Part shown: positions 11,466 through 23,341 of the stretch, piece by piece
Layout: the number at the start of each line of letters is the position of its first letter
How positions within the stretch are numbered: position 1 is the first letter of the stretch
Assembly: GCA_017871115.1 (NCBI GenBank)
Contig: JAFCIZ010000005.1
Location: 3,217,501-3,281,500 of the forward strand
Reading direction: 5' to 3'
Origin: Cunninghamella blakesleeana
Taxonomy: Eukaryota; Mucoromycota; Mucoromycetes; Mucorales; Cunninghamellaceae
Length of the DNA stretch: 64,000 bases
Made by a program: the position numbers and the translations under genes
The notes under the pieces: generated by a model
Told to the model about the DNA's origin: nothing
Database searches by the model: none
What the model saw: the letters and a program-made list of their open reading frames with translations, nothing else

Positions 11466-13823
11466 TTAGTTTTTGACATCTTCTTTTTCTTCTTCATCAT
11501 TTTCTTTATTAGGTAAAGATTGAGTATCACCGAGTAGCGGGTTACTAAGAGTAAAAGCAGAAAGTACTAAAGGGATAGCCATACAACAACCAGTGATAGT
11601 TAATGTTTTTTGAGTTATCTCATAAGCATTAATAATCGCCATGCGTTCAGGAGTCCCCATTGGGAAAGGTTTGATAAATGTTAAAGGTGCTTTATAAGCT
11701 TCTCGTGATAAAGCAGTAGCATTACTTAAGGAAGCAGCATTAAAACTTTCTATCAATTTGTTAGGTAATGTATTTGACCATATAGCGCCAGAAATTGCAT
11801 TTCCGACAGCACTACCAACATGAAGCATTGTAAGATATACAGCGGTAATAATAGCAATATGTTCATGTTTTGTTTCAGTCTGCATAATCGCTAAAACGGA
11901 GAAATGATAGAAACCATTGCCAATACCAATAGCTAAATATATACAAATATATTAGTATTTCTGCTTTTCAATATATATGGTGTCATTTCATTTTTACTAT
12001 TATTATTTATATTTACCAACTTGAGCAGCAATAACACCAATACGACCATTGTCCAAAGAAGTTCGAAATTTAATCATTAATCCAAGACCAAGCATAAATA
12101 TCATGGTACCGAGAATAACTAAGATACAATATAAAATAATCATATCATTAATATAAATTTAACTACTAATTTTATAATTTACTTTTTTATTTAATTTAAT
12201 TTTTAGTACCACTCCATTTAAGCCTGCGGGTATAACGAATTATAAAACCTACAATCACACCACAAACCATAGTGGTAAACATATATACTGCCATAATTCT
12301 TGTTGCTGATGCAGTAGGTTCATCAAAAGATACTACCAATAATGTATAGAGGTAGCTAAATTTATATAATATAAATATATAAGAACATACATATCAGTTT
12401 CATTAACTATAACCATACATTCGTACCCCGCCACCACCCCTATTTCTTTTTTTTCTAAAAAAATGACTTACTCTCCTTGAAGATACCAGCAAGCGTTAGA
12501 TAAAATACACATAAAGATACATGCTAAAATAACACGATTATTCAATAAATGGAATGGAAGGCAAGGATATTTAGCAAATTTCATTTCCCAAATAACAAAA
12601 GTAGGAATACATAAAAATCCAATTACCAACATAGAAATGACATCAGCTTGGGCCCATCGTGAAGAAGTACCACCAGCAATAGTAAGAGGGAGCAGTAAAA
12701 GGCACAAAATAGCAGCAATTAAAATAACACCAACAAGGTCAAATTGCCAAAATAAAATAGTTATATTTTCCCAATGACTTTTACCAGTAAAAATAGATTG
12801 AACGTTATCTAATTTTCCATGTTTTTTTGCCTGACGATTAGCCATAAATAAAGAAAAATAAATAGGAAGTGTTGCCACGGGTAAAATAATGGCCCATACA
12901 CCAATGCCTATATTATTGTTAAATTAATATGAATACAATTATTTTTTTTATAAAAAAAGTTTATTTTCACTTCTACCCATATACACATATAATATACCGA
13001 CTTTTTTTTCACTTTACCCCATTTCCAAGTAGAGCCAGTTAAAATAGCAGAAGTAACAGAACCAGATATCCAAATATTTATCAAAACTGGAATACCAGTA
13101 ATATAAGAAAATATTACACGATTTCTTAATGATGAAATATCAGCAAGTAAAATTTCAAATAGTAATTGAAATCCTCTTAAACCCATAATCCAAAGTACCT
13201 AAATAAAGAATAAAAATACAGAATAAATACAACAACACTAAGGAATTGATTTTTTTTTATTTTTTTAAAAAAATATAAAAATATACGATCGTTTCAATTT
13301 TATTTTTTCTTACTTGACCACCGGCATAAGTTTCAATATTTGTAGAAAAGGTTTCAATAAGAGTACCAACAACATAGAGTATTGTCGCAAAAGAAATTAT
13401 TTCAAAACGACCAAATACATTAGCAGCTTTTGATAATGGAGGTTGGATAGCAGCTGCGCCAACAGATTTTACAAGATTTAAAGTAGAAAGTAAAGAATGG
13501 TTTTCAAACGAATTTGTGGCATGTGTCTTAAATAAAATAGAAATATATATATATATGGTAAATCACGTGAATAAATCATTTTTCTTTCCCTTTTTCAAAA
13601 AATAAAAAATTACTTGATAAACATTTCTAGTTTGACTATCAAGACCATAAGCGTAAGAAACCAAAAAAATACCGAATACTAAAATACAGAAATTAGCAGG
13701 TGTTAATGAAGATGATACAGCTTCAATATGAGCAACACCTTGACTTTTTTCTTTATCCACCACTGTATCGTTAGGAATAGAATATGTTTGATCCCTATCT
13801 GTATTTTGATTCGCTTTTTCCAT
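11466..13823 (-). CDS. Siderophore-iron transporter, tandem copy C (MFS, ARN/SIT family), with an extra intron
   Basis: Seven exons (13823-13614, 13526-13314, 13198-13018, 12907-12472, 12355-12210, 12118-12017, 11932-11466) join in phase to about 584 aa. The 248-base fifth exon of copies A and B is split here into 146 + 102 bases by a 91-base intron (12119-12209) inside the codon after RYTRRLKWS; without removing it the frame stops. The rest is typical: YAYGLDSQTRNVYQ, AIQPPLSKAANVFGR, SSRWAQADVISML, LTMLHVGSAVGNAISG. At the start of the last exon the IPYPVQAHIQ segment of A and B is replaced by an unrelated FYHFSVLAIMQ of equal length, which may mark altered substrate handling. Two ATCWGATAA sites lie 140-190 bases upstream. 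Confidence 0.92.
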
Positions 13824-14665
13824 GTTAAAAAAAAAGCAAAAAATAAAAGAGAATATATTATAATATATGAAAAGGAAAAGGAAATGAAAAAGAAAAAAAA
13901 TAGAAATAAGTTCTTCACTTTTTTAAGTATTTAAAATCAAGTGTAAAAGTGTTAGAATTCTTGGTTATCTGATCTAAAAAAATTAAGGTATGACAATAAA
14001 GATTATCTGATTAAACAATGAAGCGTCATTATATATACGAAAATTGATCTTATTTATTGTTTTTACCACTGTTTATTTGCTTACCATTACATATATAAAC
14101 TTTAACTCCCTTTCTAAAAAAAATTCAAATTCAACTTTAAATCAAAAAATAAAAAAGCACTAACACATGAAATGTTGATACACATATAATTATATTAAAT
14201 TCACTCTCAATAAATATAGAATATCAGGATAATTAATATAAAAATAATAATGATAGAATTAATACTGCCTTTGATCACTTATTAACAATTTATTATTTTA
14301 AAATAGTGCGTAATTTTTATTTAATAACATAACATTATATTATATAATTTAATATAATATAATATAATTTAACGTTTATATATATATATATATATATATA
14401 TATGTTATTTAGAATAACAAAATCAGTTAAAACATTATTTTGGTACTGAAGAAAAATCCTTTAGTGTGCCAAAAAAATCGGAATTTAAAAATATATATCA
14501 TTTATTTTTTTTAAAATAAAAAAACTTTTTTTCGTGTTCTTTTCTCCTTCTATTTTTTATTATCATTAAAAAATATATTTTATCAAACTTTTTTAAGTAG
14601 CATTTTTAATCTTTTTCTTTTAAAAGTGATACCTTATTCATAATAGTAATAACATATATATATAT
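13824..14665. other. Divergent promoter region, transporter copy C / symplekin
   Basis: AT-rich region between divergent genes. It contains the two GATA-type sites listed separately and a (TA)n run at about 14380-14402. No ORF with protein-like composition. Confidence 0.5.
13965..14011. promoter_or_regulatory. Two iron-GATA-factor-like sites upstream of transporter copy C
   Basis: TTATCTGAT at 13965-13973 and 14003-14011, both ATCAGATAA on the strand of the transporter gene, 140-190 bases upstream of its ATG. The first sits beside a GAATTCTTGG block that is the inverse arrangement of the block next to copy B's first site. Regulatory role is inferred. Confidence 0.55.
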
Positions 14666-17600
14666 ATGAATCCTCAAAGAGAACAATTAACACAGTTTGA
14701 ACATCAAGTTATTGAGGATCATCCAAATCAAGCTGGATTGTTTGCAACGAATGGATTTTTGAATGCTTTAACAAGTTTATATAATGAAGAAGGAGAAGAT
14801 ATTACTCTTTTAAAGGATATTATTCGTGCTTTTACAATTATATTACCACCTGTATTTTTGACAATGTAAACTATATACATATACAATAACAATAATAAAA
14901 AAAGACAGTAAACTTTAATGGAATCTATTTATATTAATCTATACAGTTTTTTTTTTTTTTTTTTTTTTTTTCCTTTTCTCTTTTACTTTTAGATGTAAAA
15001 ATGAGACAGAAACAGATATGTGGACAAGTACCGAATTTTTTTTAAATGAACTAGAAACAACATGGTTACAACATGAAAACACCGGTGTACGTATTTATGC
15101 ATATAAATGCCTTGGCCAATTATTATTAATCACGTCTAAAAAGGAACGATCCAACAAAAATAATGACGACGATAGCGATAAATATACAGATATATTTTCA
15201 TTGAATATGATACGACCTGGTCACGGATTATTAAATCAAGCTACCTTTGAAAAAAAGAATCAACAATGGTTAGATTTATTATTAGATAAACTATCGGATC
15301 CTCAAGAAACAACTACATCAGCAATAATGGCCATTATTAATTGTTTGCCACCTTTTGTCAAATTAAGACCTCAATTTACTCGTATTGTGATTGGAACTTT
15401 AGTCAGTTGGTGTAAAAAAAAACCCACATATTTAAAAGAAACTGAACTTCGTCATATTGAAAAATCAATTAAATTGGCATTTATATCTATGGTAAAGAAT
15501 GAACGTTTAAGTGCCTATCGATCCGAACTCATTGGTGCTTTCGGAACCATCGGTGGTAATGTAGCTATATTTCAAAATAGAAGATCAGGAGGGGAGGATT
15601 CTTCAAGAAGAAAAAGATCCCATCACCCAGAGTCTACCTCAGCAACTGCAACACCTATTAATAGTAGTGAAAGGGCCGATAAAAGATTACGTACAGAAAA
15701 ACCTACATCATCATCACCTTCAAATTCACAAAATACATCCTCCAATACACCAAATATTGATGTTACCTTACTTCCTTTAAATGTTGTGGTTGATTTATGT
15801 GTAGCTATTTTACAAAATGTAACATCAGAAACTATTGAACAGCGCATTAATATGGTAAGTATATATATAATAAATAGAAAGATATAATAAATAATAACAA
15901 TGAATATAAAAACTTTAATGAATAAGAATATAATTCATTTTTTATTTTTATTTTTCATTCTTTATATACACAGGTACCTCCATCTATGTTGAAAGAAGAA
16001 CCTGAAAGATCGACAACACCACCATACCCACCACCAGAATCACCACCACCAGAATCGTCATTAACAACCATACAACAACAAGAAGAAGTAGAAGTAAAAG
16101 TACAAAAGGATAATCATATTTCAAAAGAGGAATCAGTAAAAATGGAGACAGACGACAATACAGCTACAAATGTACATACACCCTTAGCCAGTATTGAAGA
16201 AAGAGCTAGTCAATCATTAAGAATTCAGCCTTATAATCTAGCAGATCCGTTACCATTATCCAATGATGAACGTAAAGAATTAATAAAAATGTCTATTCAA
16301 AGATTATTAGATATGAATGAACCAGCACAAATAACACCTTCCACTATGAAAAATGAGCAACAGCGATCTGTATCTCATATTCCATTTCATACTTCTTCAT
16401 CCCTAGCTATGAAACATTTTTGGATTGGACTTTTATCAAAATTAATGACTCGTGGTTTAAGCATTGGTATATTAAAAAATCTATCATTGCCTTATCCATC
16501 ATCTGCATCATTATCTCCATCTCCATCTTTATCTTCTATAGGTGATGATATTAAAGAAGAAGAACATGAAGAAAAGAACATAACAAATGATGAAGTAATG
16601 GAAGAAGAAATAAAGAAAATAGAAGGTGAAGATGAAATCATGACCGATATTCAAGAAGATAAGGTATCAATATTAAACGATATAGCAGTGAATGATTATA
16701 AAGAAAGTATAGCAGATTCAAAGGAAGTCAAAATTTTAGCAAGTATGGAACAGCAAATATCTGACCAATGGAAAAACGTTTTGATAGATTTCATTGCTAA
16801 TGATTTTCCTAATAGGTAAATATATACATATTTCTAAGTATAAAAAATAGTAAAAAAGATGTGGTCTAAACTTAACACCATATATATAATAGATATGAAC
16901 TAGCGATAGCTTGGTTACATGAAGAAAGATATTACGATATGCAATATTCCAAATCAACGTTACCATCATCTACAAACGAAAAAAGACAGCATACTTATTT
17001 TGACTGGCTACATAAACTAATAGATCGCAGCATTACTCAATTGGACCCTAAAGATAAAACATTGAATAAATTACTATTAGCCTTACCCACTTTAAATTCA
17101 ACAATTATCAACAAATTAAACGATATTATGACTCATCAACCTCATCGCTTTGTCATGTGCGTCGCAACCCTTCGTGATTTAACTATGCAACGACCTACTG
17201 TTCGGAAACAATGTCTTGATATATTATTAGAACTATGCCTTCATGATGACATCAAACGTCGATCTACTGCTATTGCTGCTGTGAAACGCTGGGTTCCTAC
17301 ACATCCTACTTTATCTGAAAAGGTAGAAACTCATGGAATTGAAATGTTACAAATGGTTCTTGTTCCCACTACTACCAAAAAGCCTAAAAATATAACAACT
17401 AATACTGAACAACAACAAAAGCAAGAAGAAGATAAGGATGATGAAAAAGATGAAAATGAAAAATTAGAGGAAAAAGAAGAGGATAAACAAAATATATCTA
17501 ATGAAGAAAAGGAAATGGGGCAAGAAAACGATCAAGAAGAAGAAGAAAAGAAAGAAGAAAAAAATTCCGATGATGCTGATGAAAATGAAGACGATGAAAT

Positions 17601-18067
17601 TGTAGAATGGAACGAAAAAGACGTTATAAGATATATGGATTTATTTTTAGCGTTATGTACAAAGAAATATGAACTACTGGAGCAGTAAGTGTTATTAACG
17701 TAGTAACTTATTTTAATAAGCAAGCATAGCAATATTTTAAAAAAGAGAGCTAACGTTATTTATTTTATTTTTATTTTATTTTTTAAATAGACTCTTCTCT
17801 GTATACATGCAAGCAGAAAAACAAGTACAAGGTTGGATCCGTACACATATTTATAAAGTGATTTCAACAATGAATAGTGAATCTGAAGTATTAATGAATT
17901 TAATCAAAAATTATCCAAAAGGCTGCGAAACTTTAATTTTAAGAATTCTTAATATTTTATGCTCTAACCCTACTATAAGTACTGAATTACGTGGTACTGT
18001 TCGTTATATCTATTTTGATAAAGGCTTACGTGCTAAATTTTTGTTACCCATTATAAATAATCAATAA
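14666..18067 (+). CDS. Symplekin/Pta1-like scaffold of the mRNA 3'-end processing complex
   Basis: Five exons (14666-14865, 14993-15854, 15974-16815, 16893-17684, 17791-18067) join in phase into about 990 aa, close to symplekin lengths. The N-terminal half is an alpha-helical HEAT-type repeat region (TWLQHENTGVRIYAYKCLG, then PGHGLLNQATFEKK and MAIINCLPPFVKLRPQF) as in the symplekin/Pta1 N-terminal domain. A Ser/Thr/Pro linker with basic RKR and KRLR patches may hold a nuclear signal. Later blocks SQSLRIQPYNLADPLPLS and ANDFPNRYELAIAWLHEERYY fit the symplekin C-terminal region, followed by a long Glu/Lys/Asp stretch (exon 4). Symplekin scaffolds CPSF/CstF (yeast CPF) during cleavage and polyadenylation. 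The call rests on motif order and length. Confidence 0.85.
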
Positions 18068-18309
18068 ATTAGAAAATGTATTTATTTTAAGATATACATT
18101 CTTTTTTTTTTATTTATTGTGAACTTAAAATGATATGTTTTTAACACATATAAATATAATAATTTCACAATAGTATTAATTTTTTTTTATTATATATATA
18201 TATAGTTCTATTTAAAAATAAAAAAATATCCTATCGTTAATAAAAATATTGATTTTTTTTGTATAATAATAATAATAAAGCTCAAATTTTTTTATTACCA
18301 TCTTAGAAT

Positions 18310-18618
18310 TTAACTTTTTGCTTCACTTAACTTTTCTTCTGTATGAAAACGACAACAACCTGCTACACCTTTATCAACATCTCGGGGTAAAGTTAAACAT
18401 TTTTCAGTTACTAAAAAGGAACATTTAAACCTTTCAGTAAACCCTGTCCTTTCATGACAATAATCTATTTCGTTGATAAGGTTTGAAACAATATTATCCT
18501 TCTCGAGGTTTTTTAGATTTAAATCACTTATACATTGTGCTAAATCGTCAATATAATGGCAGCTAACAATAATAAAGATTAAACATTGAAGGATTGCTGT
18601 GATCTCTAGTAACTTCAT
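18310..18618 (-). CDS. Small cysteine-rich secreted protein, unknown function
   Basis: Single exon, 102 codons, ATG at 18618. The first about 20 residues (MKLLEITAILQCLIFIIVSC) look like a secretion signal. The mature part has cysteines in the contexts AQC, DYC, FKC, EKC and GCC, enough for three disulfides, and ends with a charged tail. This is the profile of small secreted fungal proteins, but I recognise no family. It runs convergently to symplekin, with only about 240 bases between the stops. The next gene upstream is 1.7 kb away. Confidence 0.6.
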   Translation of the reverse strand: MKLLEITAILQCLIFIIVSCHYIDDLAQCISDLNLKNLEKDNIVSNLINEIDYCHERTGFTERFKCSFLVTEKCLTLPRDVDKGVAGCCRFHTEEKLSEAKS

Positions 18619-20303
18619 TTTTGGATAAATATAGTAAAAGGATAGTTTTTTTATAAGATCAAAAAAATATAGAAAAATAGCCTCTTATAAAACTTAACCT
18701 TAATGAATTACTTTCTTTTATTTGTAGCAAAAACAAAGAAATAATTTACATATTTTTATTAATGGTTCAGAACCATATTTTTTTACATGTTATTAATTTA
18801 TTTTACTTAAAAATAATAATAATAAAAACAATTAAATTATCGTAGTTATAAAATAGAGAATTCCCATTATTTCCTATATTGATTACAACCTATTTATGAA
18901 TATATAAATATATACATTTAACCACTTATTAATTTTTTCATATAGAGATACATATTTAAGGTAAACATTAATTGATCAAAAATTGTCACAGAAAACAAAA
19001 AAAAAAAAAAAAAAGATTGATCTTTTTAAACGTCCTAGGATAGGGATGATAGATATCTTTTTTTTTTTTTTACATATTAAAAAACAAGTAATAATTTTCT
19101 TCTTAATTTTAATTCTACCCTTTCATGTACAGTTTATAGTTTTTTAGTTCATATAAAAATTATATATATATATTATATATCTCAGTTTATTTAATACCTT
19201 TTATAATAAGGTAGGTTCCTTGATAATTAATATAAACCTGTAATCACCTCTATATGTAAAACACCTATATTTATTACTATTCTGTTTATCATTTTATACA
19301 CATACTCAGGTTTTTTTAAAAAAAGCATAATTAGGTACAGATAATGATTGGTTTAAAATGATTATGGAATTATTATATAATAATCTTAATTGAGTAATGT
19401 TGTCAGAGTATTAATGTTTTTTTTTTTACTTGAACGAAAATAGTATATAACAAGTCAACAAAGAAAAAAAAATTTTTTTTTCTCTTTCTCATCTTTTTAT
19501 CTATATGACATAATGATTTTCCAAGTTTGGATAACTGCATTAAGAAAAATATATTAAGTAGTACAAACTACCAATATATCATTATTACCTTTTTTAAATA
19601 AATAACAAAAAGAGCTTTTTGTAACATTATTAAACAGAATCTCATCTTTTAAATTTAACAATTTTAATTAAAACTAGTTTTGATTTGCATTGTCATACCC
19701 CAAGGAAATTATGAACCTTTTTTTTAGAAATTATATTACATTACCTTATTTTATACTCAAAATGGTTTGATCACCAAATAATATTTTAATAATTAAATAA
19801 AACAAGGCCTGTAAATAGCTATTTTTTTATTTCCATAATATTAAGGAAACTCTCACTATAGACAATGAATATGTAAAAATAAAAATTGAAATTTACATTA
19901 TTTTTATTTACATTGTTAGTATAAAACAATATAAATAATTAACATAATGATGAACTAGAAAATATCATTTACCGAATTATTCAACTTTTTATATATGGAA
20001 AATAGAAAAACAAGAATAACATCATTAAAACGAATTATGTGAATATGTGATTATGATCAAGAACAAAAATAAAATATAGTATCTTTTTCTTTATCTCCCC
20101 CTAGGAGTGTGAATTCGGATTTTGAAATGATCTAACCAAGTAGGTTCTTTCTTAATTTTACTACGTATACAAAATCTCTTTATTATGCTAATTAACAGAA
20201 AAAAAAAAAAAAAATTAGTATAAATAAGATTCTTTTTTTTATTTTATTTTATTATTATTATTATTCCTATCCTTTTCATTTATTATTTTCTTTAAAATAT
20301 AAT
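18619..20303. other. Gene-free region
   Basis: About 1.7 kb of AT-rich sequence with A/T homopolymers and no convincing ORF, RNA gene or repeat family. It presumably contains the promoters of the flanking divergent secreted-protein genes. Confidence 0.5.
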
Positions 20304-21867
20304 ATGAAACTATCATTTTTGGGTGGTCTTTTTTTAACTACTACTAGTGTATTAGCTGATAAAGCCCTTATTGGTTACTTCCCTAACTGTAAGCTTATTA
20401 ATCTTATTATTTATATATATATATATATATATATATTTAATTATTATTATTATTATTATTATTATATTACTATTATTTTAAAAAAAATGAATAGGGCTTT
20501 ATGATAGATATCCTGTTACCACTATTGATTTTTCAAAGTATACCCATATTAACTATGCTTTTGCGATTATGATTAAAGGTGCTAAACCAGAATACACCGA
20601 TCCGGTAAGCAGTAAAACCTTTTTATGCTATTAAAATTATAAATTATTTTACTTAAGCTTATATATATATATATATTTATTAGGAACAAGTTAAAACTCA
20701 ATTACCTCAATTAGTTAGTGCTGCTCATGCAAAAAATGCTAAAGTTTTACTTTCTGTTGGTGGTTGGTCTGGCTGCTTGACTTTTAGTACCATGGCTGCT
20801 GATCCCGCCCAACGTAAAACTTTTATTGATTGGAATATTAATGAAATGAAAGAGTATAATTTGGACGGTATTGATGTTGGTAAAGTGATATAATAATATA
20901 CTCAAATAACCATATAAGCACCTATATTTATGTTGACTCTATTTTTATTTTTAATATTACTTACTACAGATTGGGAATATCCTGCTGCTCAGGTATTAAT
21001 AATAACAAGGACAAAAATAAAGAAGGTTTTTTATTGATATTTTGTATTTTTATTATTATTCCAATTTTAATTTTTTAATAGGGACCAGGTTGTAACTCTT
21101 TGGATCTTGCTAATGATGCAAAAAACTTTTTAATTTTACTTCAAGAAATGAGAGCTGCCATGAATAAAAACTTTAAGAATGGTAAAAAGGAACTTACTAT
21201 CGCTAGCCATGTCCGTACTTTCAAAACACCAAATGGTCATATGACTGACGTTTCTGAATTTGTCAAAGTTTTGGATCGATTTAATTTAATGACTTATGAT
21301 ATTAATGGTGCTTTCAATTCTACTTCTGGTCCTAATTCTCCTTTCAATTTTGTACCTGGAAAAGGTGCCTCTGATAGCTATGTATCTGCTATTGATACTT
21401 GGATGAAAGCTGGTGTCCCTGCTTCTAAAATTGTTCCCGGTTTAGCCTTTTATGGTCGCTCTGCTACTGCTACTGTAGATATGTCTAAAACTGATCAATT
21501 CCAACCTCAAAAACAAGGCCAGCCTCCTCAAGGTGATTCCTTAGACGCTTTTTGGCAAAACCCTTATTGTTCAAAAGAGCAAGGTGGCTTATCTGGTATT
21601 TGGAGATATGCCAATTTGAGATCTCAAGGTGTATTAACTACCCCAACAACCGCCGCTAGCCCTTGGATTCGTAAATGGGACGATGTCACACAAACTCCTT
21701 GGTTGTTTAATCCTACTGATAAAACTTTTATTTCTTATGATGATCCAAAATCCATTGGTATTAAAACAGACTATGCTATTAAAAAGAATCTCGGAGGTCT
21801 TATGGTTTGGTCTGTTGATCAAGATAATGGAGAGTTATTACAAGTAGCATCTAAAATCGTGAAATAG
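20304..21867 (+). CDS. Secreted GH18 chitinase, tandem copy 1
   Basis: Five exons (20304-20388, 20495-20604, 20684-20879, 20970-20992, 21082-21867) join in phase into about 399 aa. Exon 4 is a 23-base micro-exon that completes the catalytic signature DGIDVDWEYP (DxxDxDxE, acid residue Glu about 133). A signal peptide (MKLSFLGGLFLTTTSVLA) precedes GYFPNW at strand beta-1. Other GH18 landmarks: KVLLSVGGWSG, VLDRFNLMTYDINGAF, GVPASKIVPGLAFYGRS and LGGLMVWSVDQDNGEL. No carbohydrate-binding module or anchor follows. It hydrolyses beta-1,4-GlcNAc chains outside the cell or in the wall; remodelling versus nutrition cannot be decided. Copy 2 lies 1.5 kb downstream in the same orientation with identical exon structure. 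Confidence 0.93.
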
Positions 21868-23341
21868 AAAACACATTTATATATCTTATTCACATTTATA
21901 TATATATATATATATATATATTAATACATGATTGATATATTATTTTCTCTTTTTTTAAATTATTATTTATGTACAATCATTAGAAAATATTAAATAAAAT
22001 GATTTTTTAGCTGTGCTAATACTATACCAAACACCTTTTAAAATCTAGTATTTCATTACTATTTTATTTAAAGTTTAATATGGTGTTTCAAAAAAAATGA
22101 TCGAGATTTTTTTATTCTTCAAATTCTGCTCTTAATATAAATTAATATTTTTCTTTAATTAATTTGTAATATGATGTAGTACTATAATTTAACCAATAAA
22201 ACTGGCTTTCCTTTTTTTTCAAAAATATGATCATATCCATTTTAAGTATATTATATAAAATACGGCAACTTGCAAATACATATATAATTTATATGTATTA
22301 TTCTACTATTCATAGTCTAATTATTATACAATAACAGTATATCGCGTTTATATTATCTTAATCTAATATTTAGGTTGTTATTTTTTTAAAAATTAATTTT
22401 TTCAACCATATTCATTTTATTAGCAAACAAAGGTTAAAAATAAAATTAAATAATAAAAAAAATTTTAAGTTGCTTTACATTTTTAATGAATACAATTGTA
22501 CTATCTAAGAAATCCCTGGTTGGTTACTTCCCTAATATTATGTAATTGTATATATAAGGTTAATATAATCATTAACTAAAAAATGGTCAATCAGTCAAAA
22601 AAAAAAGTCTTTTTTGAAAAACAACCATTAATTTTTGTAAAAGTGGTAAAATAAATATACTTTTATGTATTAGTACGTAATATTAAAACATATTGCTGTA
22701 TTATAATAGCATAAATTGCGTTTATATGAATTGGAAAGTGATAACATTTTTAGTATTTTTTTATGTAGCACCTATTTAATATGGTAATTTAATATAGTGT
22801 TTAACATTTTATATCACTATTGATAAAAACACCTACGTTATTTAATTTATTTAATTTTATAACTACATATGACATTATTAATTTTATTATATTTATTATA
22901 TTTATTATTTCTTAAATACAATTTTTGATTTCATAATATTATACACGTTTTTTTCTTTTTTAATAAGTTTACATTAATTATAAGTAAGCTTACAAACCCT
23001 TAAAATAAAAGACAACCAACCCTGTATTAGATCATCTGATATATATATATAAAGGCAAAATGATAAGGAAATATTATGTAAAATATTAAATGGTCAATCA
23101 TGATCAGATTACCTCATAAATTACTTTATAATAATTATAATATTAATAATAATATATGGGAATTTTTCAGGGGCCAACATACAAAATTATCATATTGAGA
23201 GTTTTAAAAAAAAAGATATTTACATAATACTATTCTCTCACCTTATATTAAAAAAAGGTATATAAAGGAAAAAACTTCTTTTCATTATTTCTTTTCTTTA
23301 GTTTTTTAATAATTATTATAAAAATAACAATAATAATAAAA
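21868..23341. other. Intergenic region between the chitinase copies
   Basis: AT-rich DNA holding a decayed chitinase exon-1 relic (22498-22536, listed separately) and the promoter of copy 2. No intact ORF. Confidence 0.55.
22498..22536 (+). pseudogene. Relic of a third chitinase gene (exon 1 fragment)
   Basis: In frame the sequence reads VLSKKSLVGYFPN, against VLASKSLVGYFPN at the end of exon 1 in chitinase copy 2 and ADKALIGYFPN in copy 1. It lies between the two intact chitinase genes in the same orientation. It has no start codon in frame at the expected place, no good donor (an ATTATGTAAT follows) and no following GH18 exons. A weaker echo of exon 2 (ITIDKNTYVI, 22813-22842) may be a second remnant. 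Confidence 0.6.

Noticed and set aside
5890..13570. GTGA/CACGTG-like motif in the first intron of all three transporters
   Set aside because: The shared core is only TCAC(A/G)T in intron DNA that otherwise does not align; too weak to claim as regulatory.
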